Program-made: the position numbers and the translations under genes
In this document: one piece after another, positions 27,823-36,217 of the stretch
How positions within the stretch are numbered: position 1 is the stretch's first letter
Layout: each line of letters starts with the position of its first letter
Source: Gordonia heveisoli
Lineage (GTDB): Bacteria; Actinomycetota; Actinomycetes; Mycobacteriales; Mycobacteriaceae
Assembly: GCF_030315745.1 (NCBI RefSeq)
Contig: NZ_JASXSH010000006.1
Span: 124,001-188,000, forward strand
Direction: 5' to 3'
DNA length: 64,000 nt
The notes under the pieces: model-generated
The model's database searches: none
The model's input: only the letters and a program-made list of their open reading frames with translations
Told to the model about the DNA's origin: nothing

Positions 27823-29573
27823 GCTCCGAGTTCGGTGTGACCGCTCAGGTTGTGGCAACTGTGTACGCGCGGATCACCGACGAGCAGTGGGCCACCCTCG
27901 CCTCACCGGGTCTCCTCCGGCGCGGCCGCAAGGATCTGAGCGCACACACCCCGACCTTGGCTGGCCAGACCGGTGAGTCGGTGCCGATCGATGTCGGCGA
28001 ACATCGAGTCACCTTGGCGGCGAGCGGCCCCGACCGCGCGGCGTGCAGTTGTCCGGCCATCGGGATCTGCCGGCACATCGTGACCGCCGGACTGTGGTTG
28101 GGATCCCTTGGTGAACAGACTGATTCGGGCCCAGTCGGCGCAGCTTCGGACAGCCGGCCGGATCGGGCCGAGGATCTTCCCAGCGCCGGTCCGCCACCGC
28201 AGCGCGGCCCGGGACCCCGGAGCAGCCCGGCGCGCGAACGCCGGAGCGCCGATCACGCTCGACTACGGGCGTCGATCCGCACCCTGCTGTCCGACACCGT
28301 CGCCCTGGGCACCGCACATGTGTCCGACTCGATGACCGCACGCTTCCGGGCGGCGGCGATCTCGGCCCAGACCGCCGACCACTTCCGCCTGGCTGCCCTG
28401 CTCCGGCGGATCGCCGATCACTGCGCGCAGATCGTGGCACGTACCGCCGGGGCCGGGGAAAGCCATGTCGCCGAAGATCTCTCGATCGCACTGGCATTGC
28501 TGACGGCGCTGGCCGCGGCCGGCGAGCCTGCGCCCGAACGACTCCGCGGTGTCGGACGGGGCGCCTACCTGGCGATCGGGGACGTCGACCTCGTCGGTCT
28601 CGGCAGCTACCCGTGGCGCACCGCGTCGGGCTATCAGGGTGTGACCGCCGCCTTCTACGCGCCGGAACATCAGCGGTTCCTCACCGTCAGCGATGCCCGG
28701 CCGCGCCACACACCCGACACCTTCGACGCCGACGCGATCTATCACCGACGATCCCCCGTGTGGCCCGGACTCGTCTCGCTGTCGGCGGCCACCGGCGCCC
28801 ACGTCGCGTTGCACGACGCCCGGGTCAGCGACTCCGGGCGATTGTCGCGCGGCGCCGAGACCACTGCGCTGGTCACCGTCACCGAGATCGGCGCGATGCG
28901 CGCGCAACTCCACCCGATCCGGCGGTGGGCGCACCTGGGCGCCGACACCGGGCGGCCGCTGCTCGATCCGCCCGACCCGAACCAGGCATGGACAGTCATG
29001 GCGCCCAGCGACTTCGGCGAGATGGAATTCGACGAGGTGACGCAGACACTGCACTGGACGCTCGCCGACGACGTCGGGGCAACGCTGGATGCGACGCTTC
29101 CCTACTCGGATGTGACCGCCCATGCCGTCGCGCGGCTGCGCCACCTGCCGGCACCGCGCCCGGGCACCCTCGTCGTCGGGCGACTGACGAACGGCACCGA
29201 TCTGGCGGTGGAACCGATCAGCCTCATCCCGCCGACCGACGCGCCGGACGATGTCGTCGTCGATGCACTGCATTTCGCTCCCGCCGGACCGTCCGCCACC
29301 TCGGACCCACGCCCGGCCGGGACGAGCAGGGCAGCAATCCCCTCCTCCGCAGGCACCGCGCTGGTCGACTCATTGCAAGGACATCTGATCCGTGCCATCG
29401 AACGTGGCACGACGGGCCGCGATGCCGCGGTACGCAGCGAACTGGCACAGCTACTGACCTCGATGCGGGCTGCGGGTCTGACGCTGTTCGCACCACCCGC
29501 CGACGACGTGCCGACACCCGAACTGCTGCTGCGTACCTACGCGGTGACGCTGCAACTGCGCCGCCTGCGCTGA
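27819..29573 (+). CDS. SWIM zinc finger protein
   Basis: A 584-residue protein with a SWIM-type zinc finger, CSCPAIGICRH (CxC...CxH), near residues 76-86, followed by a hydrophobic helix (IVTAGLWLGSLG). A low-complexity Pro/Arg/Ser stretch spans about residues 100-145. The remainder is a helical and beta-rich region without a recognised domain. SWIM fingers bind nucleic acid or protein. The ATG overlaps the VWA stop (ATGA), making this the last gene of the five-gene operon. No terminator hairpin was found in the 35-base gap before the convergent DedA gene. Confidence 0.87.
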   Translation: MSSEFGVTAQVVATVYARITDEQWATLASPGLLRRGRKDLSAHTPTLAGQTGESVPIDVGEHRVTLAASGPDRAACSCPAIGICRHIVTAGLWLGSLGEQTDSGPVGAASDSRPDRAEDLPSAGPPPQRGPGPRSSPARERRSADHARLRASIRTLLSDTVALGTAHVSDSMTARFRAAAISAQTADHFRLAALLRRIADHCAQIVARTAGAGESHVAEDLSIALALLTALAAAGEPAPERLRGVGRGAYLAIGDVDLVGLGSYPWRTASGYQGVTAAFYAPEHQRFLTVSDARPRHTPDTFDADAIYHRRSPVWPGLVSLSAATGAHVALHDARVSDSGRLSRGAETTALVTVTEIGAMRAQLHPIRRWAHLGADTGRPLLDPPDPNQAWTVMAPSDFGEMEFDEVTQTLHWTLADDVGATLDATLPYSDVTAHAVARLRHLPAPRPGTLVVGRLTNGTDLAVEPISLIPPTDAPDDVVVDALHFAPAGPSATSDPRPAGTSRAAIPSSAGTALVDSLQGHLIRAIERGTTGRDAAVRSELAQLLTSMRAAGLTLFAPPADDVPTPELLLRTYAVTLQLRRLR

Positions 29574-29608
29574 TTCACCCGTCTCTCGGCACGCCGCACC
29601 GCCGGGAA

Positions 29609-30223
29609 TCAGCAGGTCCGGGCGCGGGTGCGCAGCCAGCGGATTCCGTACCAGCCGAGCGCGCCCAACGCGGCCGCCACCCCGGTGTAGAACAGGATCG
29701 TCGTACCGAGCGCGGCACCGGCGAAGTAGCCGAGTAACACCACCGCCGACGCCCAACTCGCGGTGCCGACCACATCGGCCGCGGCGAACCGCCTGCGGTG
29801 CATACCGGTCATCCCCGCCACCGGCGGCACCACGGTGCGCACGAAACCGATCCAGCGGCCGGTTGCGACGGCGACGAAACCACCGGAGTCGACGTGGTCG
29901 CGGGCTCGTTGCCAGCGATGCTCGCCGATTCGGCGCCCGAAACCCGACGCCATCACGCGCGGTCCCGACCGTCGGCCGATCTCATATCCGGTGAGGTCAC
30001 CGGCGATCGCGGCGATGATGGCCGCCGGGAGTAGACCACCGACATCGGTCGGGCCGACCGCCGCGGCGACACCTGCGGCCACCAGGACCGCCTCGCTGGG
30101 CATGATCAGTCCGACGACCAGCGTCGCGGTCTCCACGTAGACGACGCCGCAGGCCACCAGATAGACCGCCCACGATGGAACCGAGGCGATGAGGTCGACC
30201 AGCCGGTCGGCAAGCGTATGCAC
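29609..30223 (-). CDS. DedA family membrane protein
   Basis: A 204-residue VTT/DedA-type integral membrane protein. The first helix region reads VYVETATLVVGLIMPSEAVL, with the family glutamate, and the second key loop is ATGRWIGFVRTVVPPVAGM, with the conserved arginine pair. DedA proteins act in lipid carrier recycling and membrane homeostasis. GTG is the start. The YqgE gene lies 21 bases upstream on the same strand, so they may be co-transcribed. Confidence 0.9.
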   Translation of the reverse strand: MHTLADRLVDLIASVPSWAVYLVACGVVYVETATLVVGLIMPSEAVLVAAGVAAAVGPTDVGGLLPAAIIAAIAGDLTGYEIGRRSGPRVMASGFGRRIGEHRWQRARDHVDSGGFVAVATGRWIGFVRTVVPPVAGMTGMHRRRFAAADVVGTASWASAVVLLGYFAGAALGTTILFYTGVAAALGALGWYGIRWLRTRARTC

Positions 30224-30244
30224 GTATCTCGCAGATCTGGGCGG

Positions 30245-30925
30245 TCAGTTCACCGAGACGTCGATCGGGTGGGTGGCGAGCAGCGGTATCGGCCACGGCT
30301 GGCGCCGCACGATGTCCGACCACACGTCGATCGTCGGCGGTGCCAGCACATCGCGCGGCAACGCCGAGGCCAGCATCCAGCTGCCCTGGTCGATCTCGTC
30401 GTCGAGCTGCCCGATACCCCAGCCGGCATAGCCGGCGAAGATGCGCACGCCGTCGAGAACGTCGGCGAAATCCTCGGGATCGGCATCGAGATCGACGAGG
30501 ACGACCCGTCCGTCGATCGGCCGGAGCGCGCTGAAGCCACTGATGTCGGCCCCCGGCTTCACCACCCCCAGACACAGCGCGGCATCCTGCTTCACGGGAC
30601 CGCCGACGAACAACGCGCGTGGCGACGCCGCCAGATCGGTCCACTGCGGCAGCAGATTGTGCACCGCGGTCTGACTCATCCGGTTCAGGACGACTCCGAG
30701 ACTGCCCGCGTCATTGTGCTCGATGACATAAATGATCGACCGCGCAAAATTCGGGTCGAGTAGATCGGTGGCGGAGATCAGCGCGGTGCCTGCACGAACC
30801 CGTCGTGCCGAATCCTCCTGCCAGGCAGCGCCGGACGTGCGTCCACCACCACCGGTCCCCGCCGGATGTCCATCGTCGGCGCGGGAGTCGGGGGTCGGAT
30901 CGTCTGCGTCTTCTGCTCCGGCCAC
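30245..30925 (-). CDS. YqgE/AlgH family protein
   Basis: About 226 residues. The YqgE fold starts at RVRAGTALISATDLLDPNF, with the signature HNDAGSLGVVLNR and later FVGGPVKQDAALCL. The C-terminal GWGIGQLDDEI is also typical. Function is unknown although AlgH has been linked to alginate gene expression in Pseudomonas. The start is uncertain: GTG at 30925 gives a short acidic, low-complexity tail and avoids overlap with the divergent MFS gene; the frame is open to 31132. The arrangement of this gene next to a divergent MFS gene is the same as Rv0038/Rv0037c in M. tuberculosis. Confidence 0.85.
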   Translation of the reverse strand: MAGAEDADDPTPDSRADDGHPAGTGGGGRTSGAAWQEDSARRVRAGTALISATDLLDPNFARSIIYVIEHNDAGSLGVVLNRMSQTAVHNLLPQWTDLAASPRALFVGGPVKQDAALCLGVVKPGADISGFSALRPIDGRVVLVDLDADPEDFADVLDGVRIFAGYAGWGIGQLDDEIDQGSWMLASALPRDVLAPPTIDVWSDIVRRQPWPIPLLATHPIDVSVN

Positions 30926-30962
30926 ACCTCCATCATGGCACGCCGCCCGAGCCGGATGTCGG

Positions 30963-30968
30963 TACTCT
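30963..30968 (+). promoter_or_regulatory. -10 element for leaderless MFS transporter mRNA
   Basis: TACTCT lies six bases before the GTG at 30975, typical leaderless spacing. It lies in the 49-base gap with the divergent yqgE gene. Confidence 0.45.
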
Positions 30969-30974
30969 GGATCG

Positions 30975-32297
30975 GTGAGCACCACGCCTTCGGGCACGCA
31001 TCTCCACTGGCGTTCCTTCGTCAGCTCAGTCCGGCATTCCCCCGGTCTCGGTCGTCTGCTCGCAGTACGTCTGACCAGCCAGGGCGCCGACGGTATCTTC
31101 CAAGCCGCCCTCGTCGGCGCCGTGCTGTTCAACCCCGAACGGCACGCCGACCCACTCGCCGTCGCCGGTGGCTTCGCGGTGCTGCTGCTGCCCTACTCAC
31201 TGATCGGTCCGTTCGCCGGAGCCCTGCTCGACCACTGGGACCGCCGCAACGTGCTGCTGTACGCCAACCTGCTGCGCGCCGCGATCATCGGCATCGTCGC
31301 CATCTCGGTCGCCGCCGGTTCGCCGGATACGGTCGTGCTGATCAGTGCGCTCGCCGCGACCGGTGCGAGTCGATTCGTCGCGGCCGGCCTGTCCGCCGGA
31401 CTTCCCCATGTCGCGGCGCGCGAGGCAATCGTCGGCATCAACGCCCTGTTCACCACTCTGGGCGGGGCGATGCTCAGCGTCGGGATCGGTGTCACCCTCG
31501 CGCTACGGACCGTCTTCGGCGATGACAACACCGGCAGTGCCCTGACCATGATCGCGGGTATCGTGATCGCGATCGTCGCCGGACTACTCGCGCACGGCTT
31601 CGGACAACTCGAACTCGGACCCGATGAACCCGACGATCCCGGCCGGTCTGCGCTACACGCGGTGTCGGTGGGTCTGCTGCACGGCGCCCGGGCGGTAGTG
31701 CGCTGCCGTCCGGTGGCAGGTGCATTGTCGGCGATCGGTGCACACCGGCTGGTGTTCGGCATGAACACACTGATGATCCTGGTCATGGCCCGGCACAGCG
31801 GCGCGGGCAACAACGGGGTCGACCAGCTCAGCGTCGTCGTCGGCTTCACCGCTGCGGGTGCCCTGATCGCCGCCATCCTGACCCCGATCTCGGTAGACCG
31901 CCTCGGCCGGCGGGCAACCCTGATGGGTGCGCTGATCGTCGGTGCGGCCGCCCAACTGACACTGCTGAGCTTCAACATGGCCGTCATCTGCGCGGCCGCC
32001 CTGGTCCTCGGGCTGATCGGTCAGATGGCCAAACTGTGCGGCGACGTCGCCATGCAACTCGACATCGACGACATGGTCCGCGGCCAGGTGTTCTCGGTGC
32101 AGGATGCCGTGTTCAACATCGCCTACGTCGGCGCGCTGACGATTGCCGCGCTGGCCGTCCCCACCGACGGCCGGGCCACCGGCCTGGTGGTGCTGGGCGT
32201 CGCGCTGTACCTGCTCGGTGTGGTCGTGGTGCGGTTCCTCCACACCACCGGCCCACGGCCGCCCGCCGACCTCCAGCCCACCGTGGAAACCGCCTGA
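30975..32297 (+). CDS. MFS transporter
   Basis: A 440-residue major facilitator with about twelve hydrophobic helices. The helix 2-3 loop reads GALLDHWDRRNVLLYANLLRA, the usual DxxxRR signal. A similar but weaker element (VDRLGRRATLM) follows the central loop at the helix 8-9 position. No substrate signature is visible; the nearest known context match is Rv0037c beside Rv0038 in M. tuberculosis. GTG at 30975 is chosen over 30732 because the upstream part is antisense to yqgE and lacks membrane character. Confidence 0.88.
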   Translation: MSTTPSGTHLHWRSFVSSVRHSPGLGRLLAVRLTSQGADGIFQAALVGAVLFNPERHADPLAVAGGFAVLLLPYSLIGPFAGALLDHWDRRNVLLYANLLRAAIIGIVAISVAAGSPDTVVLISALAATGASRFVAAGLSAGLPHVAAREAIVGINALFTTLGGAMLSVGIGVTLALRTVFGDDNTGSALTMIAGIVIAIVAGLLAHGFGQLELGPDEPDDPGRSALHAVSVGLLHGARAVVRCRPVAGALSAIGAHRLVFGMNTLMILVMARHSGAGNNGVDQLSVVVGFTAAGALIAAILTPISVDRLGRRATLMGALIVGAAAQLTLLSFNMAVICAAALVLGLIGQMAKLCGDVAMQLDIDDMVRGQVFSVQDAVFNIAYVGALTIAALAVPTDGRATGLVVLGVALYLLGVVVVRFLHTTGPRPPADLQPTVETA

Positions 32298-32301
32298 CCC
32301 G

Positions 32302-32841
32302 TCAGAACCTCGGGTCGCCGGGGCGTAGCGCCAGATCGGCTCGGCCGTCACCGTCGGTATCCACGAGCACCTGATCGTGCGCACCGTCGCCGTCGGAGTC
32401 GACGTACAACCGCCCGCCGAGCCGGCCGGTGACCGCCGGACCCACCAGTTCGGCTTCCGGCCGCCCATCACGATCGAGGTCCAGCGGCACACGTGGCGGT
32501 GGCGTCGGATGTGGTGATGTCGGATGTGGTGGCGGAGACGGCCGGGGTAGTCGCTCTGACAGGTCCCCGATCCCGGCGCGCGGCCGGTCCCACAACCCAG
32601 CCCCGGAATCCCCGAAGAAGGCCTCGCAAACACCGTCGTCGTCCAGGTCGAGCGCGCTCATGTCGGCCACCCCGTCAGCATCGATATCGACCATCGCATC
32701 ATCGGCCCGGCCATCCCCGTCGAAGTCCAGCGCGACCGCCTCGCGCACACCGTCACCATCGATATCCAGGTCGGCAGCACTGTGCCACGTCGTCCTCGAC
32801 CCGTCACCCGGGCCGAAGAAGTACTCGATCACCGGATCCAT
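32302..32841 (-). CDS. DxDxDG-repeat protein, probable calcium binder
   Basis: A 179-residue acidic protein without a signal peptide. It is built from about seven short repeats of the form [hydrophobic]-D-x-D-x-D-G-x-x-[D/E], for example DLDIDGDGVRE, LDFDGDGRAD, VDIDADGVAD, LDLDDDGVCE, VDSDGDGAHD and VDTDGDGRAD. A Pro/His/Ser spacer separates the fourth and fifth repeats. Such loops bind calcium in dockerins, thrombospondin type 3 repeats and FG-GAP-like modules. Lack of a secretion signal is odd because calcium-binding repeats usually act outside the cell. It is convergent with the MFS gene, five bases away. I do not recognise a named family. Confidence 0.72.
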   Translation of the reverse strand: MDPVIEYFFGPGDGSRTTWHSAADLDIDGDGVREAVALDFDGDGRADDAMVDIDADGVADMSALDLDDDGVCEAFFGDSGAGLWDRPRAGIGDLSERLPRPSPPPHPTSPHPTPPPRVPLDLDRDGRPEAELVGPAVTGRLGGRLYVDSDGDGAHDQVLVDTDGDGRADLALRPGDPRF

Positions 32842-32933
32842 GTCCTATTCGACGCAGCGCAGCCGTTCCCGGTTCCATCCAGCCGTTCGCCCGATGGTTC
32901 GCCCGCAGTCGGAATCGAGTAGGTTCATGCCCT

Positions 32934-34025
32934 ATGTACGTGAGCGAACTCGGCGAACAGTGGCACGCGGCCCGAGTCGAACCCGCCTTCGCTCATCTCG
33001 ACTCGGCATCCGCGGGCAGATCATCCGATGCCGTCATCGAAGCGATCACCGCCCATCTGTGGCGTGAGTCCGAGCGCGGATCGTACGTCGCCGCCGACGA
33101 GCTCTCCGACGAAATCGCCAGTGACCGTAGGGATCTTGCTTCACTCGTGGGCCACACCGCCGACGAGATCGCCTTCCGGGAAAGCGCCCGCGCATCCCTG
33201 CGCGCCCTGCTGACCCACTGGAGTCTGCCGGTCGCCTCCACAGTGTGGGTAGCCAAGAACGAATTCGGGCCGAACCTCGTCGAATTCGAGCGCCGTGGCT
33301 ACGCCGTGCGGGTGATGCCCGACGGCGACATCTACGGTCACGTCGACACCGACGCGCTGGAGAACATGCTGCAGTTCGAGCAGCCCGACTTCATCCACAT
33401 CTGCCACATCGGCTCGATGTCGGGGGTCGTGCAGCCGGTCACCCGGATCGTCGAGATCGCCCACCAGGTCGGCGTGCCCGTCGTCGTGGACATGGCCCAG
33501 TCGGTTGGGCACGTCCCCACCGTCACCGGCGCCGACATCATCTACGGCACCAGCCGCAAGTGGCTGACCGGCCCGCGTGGCGTCGGATTCGTCGGCGTCC
33601 GGCGTGATGCCCTGCGACATGTCGAGATCGACAGTTCCGAAGCCTTCATCGCCGGCCGACTGGGCCTGGGTGTGGCGGTGTCGGAGGTGCACGCGACCGG
33701 ACAGCAGCGTGTCTTCCGGGAACTCGCCAAGGTCGGACAGGCCACCCGTGAACGTCTGCACGGCATCGCCAGCTGGGAGGTGCTCGAGCCGATCGACGAA
33801 CCGTCGGCGATCGTCACCCTGGCTCCGCCACCGGGCTGGCAGCCGAGTGACGTCGCCGCCGCACGTGACAAACTCCTCGGCCTGGGCATCCTCGTCACGG
33901 CAGCCGATTCCTGGCGTGCCCCGCTGGCCGGTGAAGGATCTGTCCTGCGGCTGAGTCCCCATCTTGACCTGCGTCGCGACGACCTCGACCGGGTTGCCGA
34001 TGCCCTACGCACCATGGGCTACTGA
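32934..34025 (+). CDS. EgtE-like class V aminotransferase-fold PLP enzyme
   Basis: A 363-residue PLP-dependent enzyme of the class V fold. The lysine that should bind PLP is in GTSRKWLTGPRGVG near residue 208. VVDMAQSVGH carries the cofactor-contacting aspartate near residue 185. The segments ESERGSYVAADE and PNLVEFERRGY and the HIGSMSGVVQPV region resemble mycobacterial EgtE, the ergothioneine C-S lyase. The ergothioneine genes egtA-D are not in this window, so the assignment is by sequence likeness only; other cysteine desulfurase relatives remain possible. The ATG at 32934 follows a TAGGTT hexamer by eight bases. Confidence 0.72.
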   Translation: MYVSELGEQWHAARVEPAFAHLDSASAGRSSDAVIEAITAHLWRESERGSYVAADELSDEIASDRRDLASLVGHTADEIAFRESARASLRALLTHWSLPVASTVWVAKNEFGPNLVEFERRGYAVRVMPDGDIYGHVDTDALENMLQFEQPDFIHICHIGSMSGVVQPVTRIVEIAHQVGVPVVVDMAQSVGHVPTVTGADIIYGTSRKWLTGPRGVGFVGVRRDALRHVEIDSSEAFIAGRLGLGVAVSEVHATGQQRVFRELAKVGQATRERLHGIASWEVLEPIDEPSAIVTLAPPPGWQPSDVAAARDKLLGLGILVTAADSWRAPLAGEGSVLRLSPHLDLRRDDLDRVADALRTMGY

Positions 34026-34056
34026 GCCCCGTCGTCACGCCTGACACCGGGGCCGA

Positions 34057-35598
34057 CTACCGTCGCGCGACCTCGGCCACGATCTGTTCCACAGCCGGAC
34101 GAGCACGCTCGGCATCGGCGACCACCAACCCGAGGCGGGTACGCCGGTCCAGGATGTCGTCGGCATCCAGCGCCCCTTCGTGGGTGAGCGCGAACTCCAC
34201 CTCTGCTCGCAGCACGTCGATGCCGGGTGCCAGCGGCTGCCCCGGGTCGACGACCTCGGCGGCGTCGAGGACCGCCTGCGCCTCCGCCCCGAATCGCGCG
34301 ACCAAAGACGGGTATTGGGCGAGCAGCACATCCGATTGCTCGGCGCCCACCGCCCCGACCAGCGGAATCGAGGTGGTGACACAGCGACCCGCAGTCAGTC
34401 CGGCGGCCCGGACCGCGGTGTCGACGGCGTCCTGGGCGAGGCGCCGATATGTGGTCAGCTTCCCGCCGACCGCGCTGATCAGCGTGCCGTCGGTGATCTG
34501 CACCTGATGCTTACGGGACAGGTCGGCGAGGGCGCCGTCCTCGCCGGGTCGGCCACCCACGTCGATGAGGGGACGCAGACCCGCGAAGGTGCCCAGCACG
34601 TCGGCCCGCGTAACCGGCCGGGCCAGCCCGACGTTGATCGCGTCGAGGAGAAAATCGATCTCGGTGTCGTCGGGTTGCGGGGCGTCGACGATCGGTCCGT
34701 TCTCGGCGACGTCGGTGAGGCCGACGTACACGCGGCCGAGTTGGGCGGGCAACGCGAAGACGAAGCGGGACAGCGACCCGTCCACCGGCACGGTCAGCGC
34801 GCCGGTCGGATGCCCGAAGGTGGCCGCATCGAAGACGAGATGCGTTCCGCGACTTGGTTGTAATGCCAGATTGGGATCGACCTGCGGCGCCCAGACGCCG
34901 GTCGCGTTGATCACCGCGCGGGCGGCGACCTCCAGCCGTTCCCCGCTACGCAGATCGGTCAGGGTGGCGCCGCGACCGTCCACCGCGGTGGCCCGGGTGT
35001 ACGTGCAGATCGTCGCGCCGTAGGCGGCTGCGGTCCGGGCCACGCCGACGACGAGTCGCGCGTCGTCGACGAGCTGTCCGTCGGTGTTGGCCACTCCACC
35101 GCGAAGGCCGTCGCGCCGCACCGTCGGACAGTGTCCGAGCACTTCCAGCGCCGCCATCTGCATCGGCGGCGCCAGCAGCTGCGGTGATGTCCGGGCGGTC
35201 CGCCGCAGTACGTCACCGGCCCGAAAACCCATCCGGATGAGGCTGATCGGTCGTCGGGGACCGACGTCGGGAACGATCTGGCGCAATGGGCGGATCAGGT
35301 GCGGGGCGATGGTGGTCATCAGGTGATGGCGTTCGACGGCACTCTCGCGCGCGATCCGCAGGTCGCCCTGGGCCAGATACCGCAACCCGCCGTGTACGAG
35401 TTTGCTGCTCCATCGCGACGTACCCGACGCCAGGTCGCCGCGATCGACGAGGGCGACGCGCAACCCCCGCGATGCCGCATCCAAAGCCGCTCCGGCACCG
35501 GTGATTCCGCCACCGATAACCAGCACATCGAGGGGTTCGGTAGCCGAGCCCAGCCGTTCGAGTCCGTCGAGTCGCGTCTGCGCCGACAAGATGGCCAT
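34057..35598 (-). CDS. glpD: FAD-dependent glycerol-3-phosphate dehydrogenase
   Basis: A 513-residue flavoprotein oxidising sn-glycerol 3-phosphate to dihydroxyacetone phosphate at the membrane. The FAD motif GGGITGAGAALDAA is near residue 27. LASGTSRWSSKLVHGGLRYL follows, a hallmark of GlpD proteins, and ISAVGGKLTTYRRLAQD lies in the second half. A C-terminal helical domain closes the protein. The ATG at 35598 overlaps the stop of the upstream TetR gene by one base (TGATG), so regulator and enzyme are coupled. The frame runs on upstream, but that segment is antisense overlap with the TetR gene. Confidence 0.92.
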   Translation of the reverse strand: MAILSAQTRLDGLERLGSATEPLDVLVIGGGITGAGAALDAASRGLRVALVDRGDLASGTSRWSSKLVHGGLRYLAQGDLRIARESAVERHHLMTTIAPHLIRPLRQIVPDVGPRRPISLIRMGFRAGDVLRRTARTSPQLLAPPMQMAALEVLGHCPTVRRDGLRGGVANTDGQLVDDARLVVGVARTAAAYGATICTYTRATAVDGRGATLTDLRSGERLEVAARAVINATGVWAPQVDPNLALQPSRGTHLVFDAATFGHPTGALTVPVDGSLSRFVFALPAQLGRVYVGLTDVAENGPIVDAPQPDDTEIDFLLDAINVGLARPVTRADVLGTFAGLRPLIDVGGRPGEDGALADLSRKHQVQITDGTLISAVGGKLTTYRRLAQDAVDTAVRAAGLTAGRCVTTSIPLVGAVGAEQSDVLLAQYPSLVARFGAEAQAVLDAAEVVDPGQPLAPGIDVLRAEVEFALTHEGALDADDILDRRTRLGLVVADAERARPAVEQIVAEVARR

Positions 35599-36197
35599 CA
35601 GGCGAGCCTGTCCCCCGCGCCCGGACGCAGATAGCCGACGAGCAGGCGATACAGCTCGGCCTTCCAGTCGTCGGCGAGGATGTCGTCGAAGAGGACACCC
35701 GATTGCAGGAAGGACTGGGCGATCAGCATGACCATCGCGGCCTGTTTCTTGGCATCGCCCGCCCGCGCCCGGCCGTGCTCCTGCGCCTGCGCGATCAGAT
35801 CGGCCAGCACCGCGAGTACACCCTGCTGGGAGGTGCCCAGGCGGTCGAACACGTAGGGCGCCATGAATTCTCGTCGGCCGGTCCAGAGCACCTGCATCAG
35901 CTCGTTCTCGCGGAGTGCGGCCACGCAGTGCACCACGATCTGCGGTAGATCGTCGATGACCACGACGCCCCGGTCGCTCATCCCGGTGGTCCGTTCGACG
36001 GTGCCGAGTACCTCGCGCGTCAGCAGCGCCCGGAAGATCTCGTTGATGTCCGGCCAACGGCGATAGACCGTCGGCCGGCTGAATCCGGCTTCGCGGGCGA
36101 CCTCGGATACCGTCACTTTGGCGCCGTTGCCTCGAATGAGGCATCGGCGAGCGGCGTCCAGAACGAGATCCCCGATCTCCTCGTTACGGATTGGCAT
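35598..36197 (-). CDS. TetR family regulator upstream of glpD
   Basis: A 199-residue TetR-type repressor. The HTH is formed by LVLDAARRCLIRGNG, VTVSEVAREAGFSRPTVYRRW and PDINEIFRALL at residues 8-60. The ligand domain is helical and unassigned. Its stop overlaps the glpD start, so it very likely controls glycerol-3-phosphate use. The ATG at 36197 is chosen rather than one four codons earlier because it places the HTH at the usual distance. The lipid-kinase gene is divergent, 20 bases away, so one operator can serve both promoters. Confidence 0.87.
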   Translation of the reverse strand: MPIRNEEIGDLVLDAARRCLIRGNGAKVTVSEVAREAGFSRPTVYRRWPDINEIFRALLTREVLGTVERTTGMSDRGVVVIDDLPQIVVHCVAALRENELMQVLWTGRREFMAPYVFDRLGTSQQGVLAVLADLIAQAQEHGRARAGDAKKQAAMVMLIAQSFLQSGVLFDDILADDWKAELYRLLVGYLRPGAGDRLA

Positions 36198-36201
36198 GAT
36201 G

Positions 36202-36213
36202 TGTAACACTGTA
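36202..36213. promoter_or_regulatory. overlapping divergent promoter elements, possible TetR operator
   Basis: In the 20-base gap between the TetR and lipid-kinase genes, TAACAC on the plus strand and TACAGT on the minus strand both look like -10 elements and overlap. A repressor bound here would block both genes. Confidence 0.4.
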
Positions 36214-36217
36214 GCGC

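Noticed and set aside
35599-36144. Upstream extension of the glpD frame
   Set aside because: It overlaps the TetR gene on the same strand in another frame and lacks family features; the coupled ATG at 35598 is better.
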